DNA of 8,168 nucleotides. Source: Pseudomonadota bacterium (lineage in GTDB: Bacteria > Pseudomonadota > Alphaproteobacteria > Rhizobiales > Rhizobiaceae). Positions 1 through 5,339 of the stretch are shown piece by piece; positions within the stretch are counted from its first letter, which is position 1, and each line of letters opens with the position of its first letter. The position numbers were made by a program, and so were the translations under genes. Below the pieces are notes generated by a model, which had not been told where the DNA came from, searched no databases, and worked only from the letters and a program-made list of their open reading frames with translations. The stretch is from positions 1 to 8,168 of the forward strand of contig JAEWKX010000078.1 in NCBI GenBank assembly GCA_023393575.1, written 5' to 3'.

Positions 1-890
1 CGCTGGGCCGACCACTTGCCCCCCTAATCAAACGCGTGCCGGCCTTGAGGCCGCTCGGCGCAATGTTGGATCTCGCGCCGACGTCTCGGCTGGGCAAGGC
101 GGACACTTCCGCGCGCCCACTGCCCCCGGTCGACGTGCCGAAGCGTGGGCGCGTCGCAATTCTTGCCGGCTGCGCCCAAAGCGTGCTCGATGCGGGCATC
201 AACGAAGCCGCGATCCGCCTGCTGACCCGCCTCGGCGTCGAAGTGGTGACACCGGCGGGCGAAGGCTGTTGCGGCGCGCTAGTGCATCACATGGGCCGCG
301 AGGAACAGGCGCTCGACTTCGCGCGCCGCAACATCGATGTCTGGTGTCGCGAGATGGAGAAGGACGGCGGCCTTGACGCGATCATCATCACGGCATCTGG
401 CTGCGGCACGACGATCAAGGATTACGGCCACATGCTGCGGCTCGATCCCGCCTATTGTGAAAAGGCGGCGCGGGTATCGGCTTTGGCGAAGGACGTGACG
501 GAATATCTCGCAACCCTGGATCTGCCGGAGAACGAACCGCGCGGGCTGACGGTCGCCTATCACTCCGCCTGCTCGATGCAGCACGGCCAGAGGATCACGC
601 TCTTGCCCAAGGTCCTTTTGAAGAAGGCGGGCTTTGCCGTGCGTGATCCCGCGGAGGGCCATCTCTGCTGCGGCTCCGCCGGCACCTATAACATCATGCA
701 GCCGGAGATTTCCGAGCAGCTCAAGGCGCGCAAGGTAAGAAACATCGAAGCGACCCGCGCCGACATCGTCGCCGCCGGGAATATCGGCTGCATGACCCAG
801 ATCGGCACCGGAACCGCCCTGCCGATCGTACACACCGTGGAATTGCTCGACTGGGCCTATGGTGGCCCGAAGCCTGCCAGGCTGCCATAA
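1..890 (+). CDS. glcF: Glycolate oxidase iron-sulfur subunit GlcF (3' part, runs off window start)
   Basis: This is the C-terminal ~295 residues of GlcF, the Fe-S electron-transfer subunit of the GlcDEF complex that oxidises glycolate to glyoxylate. The reading frame is open to the window edge (first full codon at 3), so a GTG at 36 is only an internal codon. Two cysteine-rich CCG domains are visible. The first has GCAQ (codons at 168-179) and Cys-Cys-Gly at 267-275. The second has HSAC near 560-572 and Cys-Cys-Gly at 666-674. An SGCG motif lies between them near 400. These domains are typical of GlcF, LutA and HdrB-like proteins. The two N-terminal [4Fe-4S] ferredoxin motifs and ~140 residues should lie upstream, assuming the usual family length of about 430. 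The gene ends 1 nt before a strong terminator, so it is probably the last gene of a glcDEF operon. A related CCG protein such as LutA is less likely, given the length and motif spacing. Confidence 0.9.
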   Translation, partial: LGRPLAPLIKRVPALRPLGAMLDLAPTSRLGKADTSARPLPPVDVPKRGRVAILAGCAQSVLDAGINEAAIRLLTRLGVEVVTPAGEGCCGALVHHMGREEQALDFARRNIDVWCREMEKDGGLDAIIITASGCGTTIKDYGHMLRLDPAYCEKAARVSALAKDVTEYLATLDLPENEPRGLTVAYHSACSMQHGQRITLLPKVLLKKAGFAVRDPAEGHLCCGSAGTYNIMQPEISEQLKARKVRNIEATRADIVAAGNIGCMTQIGTGTALPIVHTVELLDWAYGGPKPARLP

Positions 891-891
891 T

Positions 892-921
892 AAAAAAAGC
901 CGGCTGCAGCGCCGGCTTTTT
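892..921. terminator. Bidirectional rho-independent terminator between glcF and the outer-membrane protein gene
   Basis: A perfect 6-bp GC stem (GCCGGC at 899-904 and 911-916) with a 6-nt loop is flanked by seven A's (892-898) and five T's (917-921). The A and T runs can extend the stem to 11 bp. Either strand reads as stem plus U-tract, so the element can end glcF transcription on plus and the convergent barrel gene (stop at 945) on minus. Confidence 0.9.
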
Positions 922-944
922 CATGGGTTCCTGCGAGCTGGGCT

Positions 945-1670
945 TCAGAACTTGAAGGAAACGCCGACATTCACCGCGTTGGTGAAGATCTCGGTCTTCA
1001 GCGAGGCGCCGCTGTCGATGTCGACGTCGACGAAGGAGTAGTTGCCCTTGTATTCGACAAAGGCGGCCCAGCGGTCGGTGATGTCGAACTTCACGCCGGC
1101 CTGCGCCTGAAGGGTCGCACCACCGAACTGATACTCGGACGTCGTGCCGCTCGTGCGCGTAACCTCGATGTGCGGGACGTTGATACCGACACCGGCGCCG
1201 ACATAGGGCGTGAAGCGGCTGCCCTCGATCGGGAAGCGATAGAGCGCGTTCACCGTCAGAAGGTTGATGCCGTCCGTCATTTCGAAATGATCCCAGCCGG
1301 TCTCGGCCAGGGTCTCGTCATCCGCGTAGACCTTGGCATGGGTGAAATCGAGCGAGATGCCGAGGTTTGAGAGCCGGCCACCGTCGAACCAGTAGGTTCC
1401 GCGTACACCCCAGTAGATCGGCATGGAGAAGGAGTTTCCTTCCCAGCCGGCAGTGAAATCGGGAATACCCGAGACTTCAACGTCGCTGTGCGGCGCCGTC
1501 TGGTAGCCGCCATAGACGGAGAACTCGTAACCGCCGGTGCTTTCCACGGCGACAGCGGCCTCCATGGGCGCTTCGATCGGCGCCATGTCGGCGGCCTGAG
1601 CGGAGGAAATGGTGGCGAGCCCGGCAAGAAGTGCGGAGGACGCCAGGAAAAACGATGTGGATTTGCGCAT
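945..1670 (-). CDS. Outer-membrane beta-barrel protein, LpxQ (lipid A oxidase)-like / Omp25-type, with Ala-Asp mature N-terminus
   Basis: The 241-residue protein has a clear signal peptide: MRKS, a hydrophobic core, then AQA with predicted cleavage after residue 26, leaving a mature N-terminus Ala-Asp-Met-Ala-Pro. The rest is an amphipathic beta-barrel: alternating aromatic strands, a GGYEFSVYGGYQTAPHSDV strand near residue 47, TPYVGAGVGINVPHIEV mid-protein, and the C-terminal ...VGVSFKF ending in Phe, as BAM substrates do. The pattern resembles proteins annotated in rhizobia as lipid A oxidase (LpxQ, which converts lipid A glucosamine to 2-aminogluconate), but from memory only, so no symbol is assigned. 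The frame stays open to an ATG at 1772. I chose 1670 because the signal peptide starts there; neither start has a strong Shine-Dalgarno. The 147 nt upstream hold the neighbour's putative terminator, a weak GTGGT/ACCAC repeat (1731-1748) and no convincing promoter. The gene lies downstream of two L,D-transpeptidases on the same strand. Confidence 0.8.
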   Translation of the reverse strand: MRKSTSFFLASSALLAGLATISSAQAADMAPIEAPMEAAVAVESTGGYEFSVYGGYQTAPHSDVEVSGIPDFTAGWEGNSFSMPIYWGVRGTYWFDGGRLSNLGISLDFTHAKVYADDETLAETGWDHFEMTDGINLLTVNALYRFPIEGSRFTPYVGAGVGINVPHIEVTRTSGTTSEYQFGGATLQAQAGVKFDITDRWAAFVEYKGNYSFVDVDIDSGASLKTEIFTNAVNVGVSFKF

Positions 1671-1786
1671 GGAGAGCCCGGAGTGTTGCTTGCTTCGACT
1701 CAATCTTAGCGAGCGGAGGCGTCGCGGTCTGTGGTTTTTCTGCACCACCACGGAGGAACTTAATCTTTGCATGGTGAACGAATGGT

Positions 1787-1808
1787 AAAGGGCGGCGGCT
1801 CGCCGCCC
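1787..1808 (-). terminator. Putative terminator hairpin after the first L,D-transpeptidase gene
   Basis: An 8-bp perfect GC stem (GGGCGGCG at 1790-1797 with CGCCGCCC at 1801-1808) has a 3-nt loop. On the minus strand it is followed by only three T's (1789-1787). It begins 10 nt after the stop codon at 1818. The strong stem with a short T-tract makes partial termination plausible. Confidence 0.55.
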
Positions 1809-1817
1809 CTTGGAGCG

Positions 1818-2501
1818 TCAGCCGCCGAACAGGGTCCGCAGGATGTCGATGCCGCGGTCTTCGAAGGCCACGTCGCCATGCTTGTTGCCGGGGCCGATGA
1901 CGATGACCTTCGTGCCCACCGGGGCGCGCGCGTAAAGGTGCTCGACATCCTTGTTCATCATGCGGATGCAGCCGGATGACAGGTTCAGGCCGATCGACCA
2001 CGGCTGGTTGGTGCGGTGGATGCGGAAGATCGTGTCCCGCCCGCCCTTGTAGAGATACATGGCCCGCGCGCCGAGCGGGTTGTCCGGTCCGCCCTTCTGG
2101 ACCGCGGGGAGGATATGTCCCCTGGCGGCCTCGCGGCGGCGCATTTCGGCCGGCGGCGTCCAGGAGGGCCATTCGGCCTTGCGCCCGACCTTCACCACGC
2201 CCGACCAGCCGAAGCCTTCGCGGCCGACGCCGATCCCGTAGCGCGTCGCGCGGTTGCGGCCCTCGACATAGTAGAGGAACTTGTTGTGGGTATCGACGAT
2301 GATCGTGCCCGGTGTCTCGTCGGTGGAGAAGCGCACCATGCGGCGCTTGTACTTCTCCGGTACGGCGCGATTGCGCACCGAAGGCGCGACGTCGCTTGCC
2401 GTCGTCGCCGGGCGTGCCCCCGCGGCCGTCTGTGCGGGCGCCTCGCCCCCGGACATCGCCGCCATCAGGCCGGCGGCGATCAACATTTTCCACGATTTCA
2501 T
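1818..2501 (-). CDS. Periplasmic L,D-transpeptidase (YkuD domain), paralogue 1
   Basis: The 227-residue exported YkuD enzyme is predicted to form 3-3 crosslinks between meso-diaminopimelate residues of peptidoglycan, or to attach proteins to it. The N-terminus (MKSWKMLIAAGLMAA...) is a signal peptide, probably cleaved near APA-QT, followed by a ~40-residue Ala/Pro/Arg linker. The YkuD domain begins near TPGTIIVDTHNKFLYYV. The active site is His162 (HRTNQPWSIG) and Cys178 within SSGCIRM, a spacing typical of the family. A 25-residue tail after VGTKVIVI (ending ...GIDILRTLFGG) is absent from the neighbouring paralogue. The ATG at 2501 is supported by a purine-rich GAGGGGG at 2506-2512. The gene follows its paralogue by 139 nt on the same strand. 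Which reaction it performs (crosslinking, protein anchoring, D-amino-acid exchange) cannot be told from sequence. Confidence 0.92.
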   Translation of the reverse strand: MKSWKMLIAAGLMAAMSGGEAPAQTAAGARPATTASDVAPSVRNRAVPEKYKRRMVRFSTDETPGTIIVDTHNKFLYYVEGRNRATRYGIGVGREGFGWSGVVKVGRKAEWPSWTPPAEMRRREAARGHILPAVQKGGPDNPLGARAMYLYKGGRDTIFRIHRTNQPWSIGLNLSSGCIRMMNKDVEHLYARAPVGTKVIVIGPGNKHGDVAFEDRGIDILRTLFGG

Positions 2502-2640
2502 CTCACCCCCTCATATCCGCATTGCGGTAACACAGAAGCAAGATGTCCCGGCACATGACAAACGGCAAGATCGGGCATGGCGAATCAGGGGGTGGGGCAG
2601 GTGAATTATCGGCAGTGCCGTGGCGGACCGGCCACATGTC

Positions 2641-3396
2641 TCACATGACGATGACCTTCGTTCCCACCTTCACCCGCTCGTAAAGATCGACCACGTCTTC
2701 GTTGCGCATGCGGATGCAGCCGGAGGAAACCGCGCTGCCGATGGTCCAGGGAGCATTGGTGCCATGGATGCGGTAGAGGGTCGAGCCGAGATACATTGCG
2801 CGTGCGCCCAGCGGGTTCGCCGGGCCGCCGTCCATGCTGGCGGGCAGGAAATGCCCCTTGGCCGCCTCGCGTGCCACCATCTCCCGGGGCGGCGTCCAGC
2901 GCGGCCACTCGGCCTTGCGGGTAACCCTGTGGGTGCCGGCCCATTCGAAGCCCGGCTTGCCGACGCCCACGCCGTAGCGGCGTGCCTCGCCATTGCCTGT
3001 CACGAGGTAAAGAAACCGGTTGTTGGTGTCGATGACGATCGTGCCTGAAGCGTGTTTCGTTGCATAAGCGACGGTTTGCGGCAGGAATTGCGGCTCGATC
3101 CTCCCGCGGATCACCCTGTTGGGGCGCATGCCGGCGGGCTGCACCGCGCTCTCGCGCGACCTCGTCGTGCGGCGCTGCATCTCCCGCGTCGTCCTCGGCT
3201 GAAAGAGCCCGTGAGGTTTCGCCGGGCGGGTCGGATAAACCACCGGCCGAACCTTGCCGCCGAGTTGCATCACCCAGGGCGCCGTCAGGTCCGGGCTGAC
3301 GATCACCGGCGGCCTCTCGCGATAGCGGTCGTTGGCCTGGGCTACGGCCGCGAAGGCAGGAAGAAGGCCGAGGGCCAGCAGAAGCATCTTGTTCAT
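2641..3396 (-). CDS. Periplasmic L,D-transpeptidase (YkuD domain), paralogue 2
   Basis: This is a 251-residue exported YkuD enzyme. The signal peptide (MNKMLLLALGLLPAFAAVAQA, cleavage before ND) is followed by a basic, proline-rich linker of ~90 residues, longer than in the neighbour, with several RTT/RSR stretches that could hold it against peptidoglycan. The catalytic domain carries His211 (HGTNAPWTIG) and Cys227 in SSGCIRM. It is nearly identical in pattern to paralogue 1 across the shared blocks: GVGxxGFxWxG, KAEWPxWTPPxEM, GGPxNPLGARAMYL, VGTKVIV. This points to tandem duplication. The protein ends right after VGTKVIVM. An in-frame GTG at 3408 adds four residues; I prefer the ATG at 3396 because it begins a compact signal peptide, although no strong Shine-Dalgarno precedes either. 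Downstream to 2502 there are only weak hairpins (2610-2620, 2620-2635) without T-tracts, so read-through into paralogue 1 is possible. Confidence 0.92.
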   Translation of the reverse strand: MNKMLLLALGLLPAFAAVAQANDRYRERPPVIVSPDLTAPWVMQLGGKVRPVVYPTRPAKPHGLFQPRTTREMQRRTTRSRESAVQPAGMRPNRVIRGRIEPQFLPQTVAYATKHASGTIVIDTNNRFLYLVTGNGEARRYGVGVGKPGFEWAGTHRVTRKAEWPRWTPPREMVAREAAKGHFLPASMDGGPANPLGARAMYLGSTLYRIHGTNAPWTIGSAVSSGCIRMRNEDVVDLYERVKVGTKVIVM

Positions 3397-3490
3397 CGTC
3401 GGGTCCACTCGCTACACATGCACCGAAGGGGCTTTCTCGCCCGGTTGCGGAACACGCTGCCAAGGGAGAACGAGGGAAGTGTAAACGGGT

Positions 3491-3506
3491 GGCGATTCGA
3501 ATTGCC
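3491..3506. promoter_or_regulatory. Near-perfect 16-bp palindrome, candidate operator
   Basis: The sequence GGCGATTCGAATTGCC is symmetric except for one mismatched pair (3494/3503), with ATTCGAAT at its centre. It lies in the divergent region between L,D-transpeptidase 2 (minus) and tag (plus), where a dimeric repressor or activator could act on either gene. No regulator is identified, and no convincing -10/-35 pair was found around it. Confidence 0.35.
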
Positions 3507-3524
3507 GTGCGACGATAAACCTTT

Positions 3525-3542
3525 CGGCAGGGTTACCTGCCG
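3525..3542. promoter_or_regulatory. Perfect 7-bp inverted repeat, candidate operator or leader hairpin
   Basis: CGGCAGG (3525-3531) and CCTGCCG (3536-3542) are separated by GTTA. No plus-strand gene ends upstream and no minus-strand gene ends beyond it, so it is not an ordinary terminator. It lies 61 nt before the tag start and could be a protein-binding dyad or, if tag is transcribed from upstream, a 5'-leader hairpin. Confidence 0.4.
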
Positions 3543-3603
3543 GTTTGTAGATATGGTTGACCAACGTTGAAAACGGTTCCAGCGGCGTTAAGGAGAGGCG
3601 GGA

Positions 3604-4233
3604 ATGGAAGGGATGGGCATCATCGCCGGGGAGGATGGCCTTGGGCGTTGCGCATGGCACGGCGGACTGGAGGACTACCGCCGCTATCACGACGAGGAGT
3701 GGGGCAGGCCGGTAACCGACGACATCCGGCTGTTCGAGAAGATATGCCTCGAAGGGTTCCAATCGGGGTTGTCGTGGCTGACCATCCTGCGCAAGCGGGA
3801 GAATTTTCGAGCCGCCTTTGCCGGCTTCGACTTCGAGAAGGTCGCGGGCTTTGACGAGGAGGATGTGGAGCGGCTGGTTGCCGATGCCGGGATCATCCGC
3901 CATCGCGGCAAGATCGTCTCGACCATCAACAACGCTGGCCGGGCGGTGGAATTGCGCGACGAATTCGGTTCACTCGCGGCCTTCTTCTGGCGCTTCGAAC
4001 CTATGGCCGGCGAGCGCCCCGTCGTGATGGACCATGCGACGCTGCGGGCCAATCCCACGACCCCGACGTCGGTCCGGCTGTCGAAGGAGCTGAAGAGGCG
4101 CGGTTGGACCTTCGTCGGCCCCACCACCGTCTACGCCTTCATGCAGGCCATGGGGCTCGTCAACGACCATCTCGCAGGCTGCTTCTGCCAGCCGCAGGTC
4201 GACCGGCTGCGGGCGGCTCTCAGCCGCCCGTGA
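3604..4233 (+). CDS. tag: DNA-3-methyladenine glycosylase I (Tag)
   Basis: The 209-residue protein excises 3-methyladenine from alkylated DNA, starting base-excision repair in the cytoplasm. It aligns by eye with E. coli Tag (187 residues) with an N-terminal offset of 12. Zinc ligands correspond to Cys16 and His29 (C4/H17 in E. coli) and to His189 and Cys193 in VNDHLAGC (H175/C179). Glu50 in ICLEGFQSGLSW corresponds to the substrate-pocket Glu38. The conserved HDEEWG, LRKRENFRAAF and FVGPTTVYAFMQAMG blocks are intact. The ATG at 3604 has a strong Shine-Dalgarno (AAGGAGAGG, about 3590-3598); Met4 is a less likely start. The gene stands alone on plus, diverging from the transpeptidases, and its last 14 nt overlap the 3' end of the convergent HAD gene. 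Confidence 0.96.
   Translation: MEGMGIIAGEDGLGRCAWHGGLEDYRRYHDEEWGRPVTDDIRLFEKICLEGFQSGLSWLTILRKRENFRAAFAGFDFEKVAGFDEEDVERLVADAGIIRHRGKIVSTINNAGRAVELRDEFGSLAAFFWRFEPMAGERPVVMDHATLRANPTTPTSVRLSKELKRRGWTFVGPTTVYAFMQAMGLVNDHLAGCFCQPQVDRLRAALSRP
4210..4230. terminator. Perfect 9-bp hairpin spanning the overlapping 3' ends of tag and the HAD gene
   Basis: CGGGCGGCT (4210-4218) pairs fully with AGCCGCCCG (4222-4230) around a CTC loop. It abuts the tag stop codon (4231-4233) and contains the HAD stop codon (4220-4222). There is no T-tract on either strand, so it may be a weak bidirectional terminator or an mRNA 3'-end stabiliser. The stem core (GGGCGGC/GCCGCCC) resembles the hairpin at 1790-1808. 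Confidence 0.45.
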
Positions 4234-4924
4234 TCTCCCCGAGTACGTCCTGCAACCGTCCCAGATGCTCGATCTGCCGGAAACGCGGCGCCTGCGTCGG
4301 CGGCTCCACATGCTCGACAACCCATGTCAGCGTGTGGGGCACGAAGACGCCATAGCTGCCGGCGGCAATCGCCGGCACGATATCGGATTTCAGCGAGTTG
4401 CCTACCATCATCGCCCGGTCCGGACCATCGGCGACCTTCGAGAAGATCCGCCGGTAGGTGGTGGCGCTCTTGTCGCTGACGATCTCGATCGCGTCGAAGA
4501 GCTCGCCAAGCCCGGACTGCGCCAACTTGCGCTCCTGGTCGAAGAGATCGCCCTTGGTGATCAGCACCAGGAGGTAGTCGCCGTTCAGGGTCCGCAGCGT
4601 CTCCTCCACGTGCGGCAGCGTTTCCACGGGATGGCGCAAGAGTTCGCGGCCGACATCGAGGATCTCCGCGATCGTCTTCGCGGGCACCTTGCCCTCGGTG
4701 ATCTCGATCGCGGTCTCGATCATCGACAGGGTGAAGCCCTTGATGCCGAATCCGTAGTGTTCGAGATTGCGTTTTTCCGCCTCCAGCAGGCGCTGCGAGA
4801 TTTCCTCTCCCTCGGCATAATCGCCGAGCAGCCCGGCGAAATGCTCTTCCGTCAGCCGGTAATACTGCTCGTTCTGCCAGAGCGTATCGTCTGCATCGAA
4901 GCCGATGGCGGTGATGGGACGCAT
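4220..4924 (-). CDS. HAD-family hydrolase (probable phosphatase)
   Basis: This 234-residue cytoplasmic haloacid dehalogenase-superfamily protein has all four motifs. They are DADDTLW with nucleophile Asp10 and acid/base Asp12, Thr123 in LITKGD, Lys152 in DKSATTY, and GNSLKSD with Asp181. Asp (not a smaller residue) at the +2 position suggests phosphatase rather than dehalogenase activity. A helical cap of roughly residues 16-100 fits subfamily I (YjjG/Gph-like). The substrate is unknown. The open frame extends to 4969, but the ATG at 4924 is preceded by a good AAGGAG (4933-4938) and begins directly at the first strand of the Rossmann core. It follows the DUF305 gene by 20 nt, so co-transcription is likely, and it converges on tag with a 14-nt overlap. 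Confidence 0.88.
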   Translation of the reverse strand: MRPITAIGFDADDTLWQNEQYYRLTEEHFAGLLGDYAEGEEISQRLLEAEKRNLEHYGFGIKGFTLSMIETAIEITEGKVPAKTIAEILDVGRELLRHPVETLPHVEETLRTLNGDYLLVLITKGDLFDQERKLAQSGLGELFDAIEIVSDKSATTYRRIFSKVADGPDRAMMVGNSLKSDIVPAIAAGSYGVFVPHTLTWVVEHVEPPTQAPRFRQIEHLGRLQDVLGEITGG

Positions 4925-4932
4925 GGCTGGCG

Positions 4933-4938
4933 CTCCTT
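4933..4938 (-). promoter_or_regulatory. Ribosome binding site fixing the HAD gene start
   Basis: AAGGAG on the minus strand lies 8 nt before the ATG at 4924. It argues against the upstream in-frame ATG at 4969, which would also overlap the DUF305 coding sequence. Confidence 0.7.
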
Positions 4939-4944
4939 GGTCCG

Positions 4945-5304
4945 TTATTTCCCGTGCTCTTCGAGCCACTTGCGCATCTGGGTGATTTCCGCCTCCTGCG
5001 CGGCGATCACCTCTTCCGCTATCTTGCGGAGTTGAGGATCCTTGCCGTGCTCGAGCTCGATCTTCGCCATGGCGATGGCCGCTTCGTGATGCGGAATCAT
5101 GCCGCGCACGAAGTCGACGTCCGCATCGCCGGAATAGTCTATCGCCATGTCCTCATGCATCTTGGCGGCGGCTTCCTCGAAGGCGCTGATGACGGCATCG
5201 GGCGACGCCTCCGCGCCAGCATGCGCATGCCCCTCCTGGGCGGCGGCAGGACCGGTGAGGAAAAGGGCGAGGGCGGAGGCAAGGAGGAGAGATTTCGCAG
5301 CCAT
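4945..5304 (-). CDS. Secreted DUF305 protein, possible periplasmic metal-binding protein
   Basis: The 119-residue protein has a signal peptide (MAAKSLLLASALALFLTGPAAA, cleaved near residue 22) followed by a short His-rich stretch (EGHAHAG). Its single DUF305 domain shows the hallmark MIPHHE (residues 69-74) and the helical segment IAEEVIAAQEAEITQMRKWL. DUF305 is a ferritin-like four-helix family; some members (for example CopM of cyanobacteria) bind copper through Met/His residues. Here Met49, His50, Met53, Met69, His72, His73, Met79, His86 and Met110 are candidate ligands. Metal binding is inferred, not shown. The ATG at 5304 has AAAGGACA upstream. An alternative ATG at 5343 would overlap the previous gene's stop as ATGA and add 13 residues before the signal peptide. 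It lies in a five-gene minus-strand unit between the methyltransferase-like gene and the HAD gene. Confidence 0.88.
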   Translation of the reverse strand: MAAKSLLLASALALFLTGPAAAQEGHAHAGAEASPDAVISAFEEAAAKMHEDMAIDYSGDADVDFVRGMIPHHEAAIAMAKIELEHGKDPQLRKIAEEVIAAQEAEITQMRKWLEEHGK

Positions 5305-5311
5305 GGTTTCT

Positions 5312-5319
5312 TGTCCTTT
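5312..5319 (-). promoter_or_regulatory. Ribosome binding site for the DUF305 gene
   Basis: AAAGGACA on the minus strand ends 7 nt before the ATG at 5304 and favours that start over 5343, whose upstream AAGG is weaker. Confidence 0.5.
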
Positions 5320-5339
5320 GCTGTTGAAGGTGCGCGCCG

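Noticed and set aside
36..890. GTG at 36 as the true start of the first gene
   Set aside because: The frame is open to the window edge, and the protein lacks the N-terminal ferredoxin half expected of GlcF, so 36 is an internal Val codon.
1731..1748. GTGGT-N8-ACCAC inverted repeat upstream of the barrel gene
   Set aside because: The stem is only 5 bp with an 8-nt loop and is expected by chance in GC-rich DNA; it is noted in the gene entry but not called as a site.
1671..1772. Upstream extension of the barrel gene to the ATG at 1772
   Set aside because: It would place 34 Arg/Ser-rich residues before a complete signal peptide, blocking its function as an export signal.
1477..2493. 338-codon minus-strand frame overlapping transpeptidase 1 and the barrel gene
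   Set aside because: It is an alternate frame of two strongly supported genes; the product is Arg/Gly/Pro-rich low-complexity sequence with no domain.
2502..2640. Terminator or promoter between the two transpeptidases
   Set aside because: Only 4-5-bp hairpins without T-tracts are present. A TTGTCA resembling a -35 on minus has no matching -10 at a suitable distance.
2606..3463. 285-codon minus-strand frame over transpeptidase 2
   Set aside because: It is out of frame with an intact YkuD gene and shows the Arg/Gly-rich shadow composition.
3412..3903. 163-codon minus-strand frame over the tag promoter region and tag
   Set aside because: It lies mostly antisense to tag, with no motif or ribosome binding site. 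The 207-nt tag/transpeptidase gap is better explained as regulatory.
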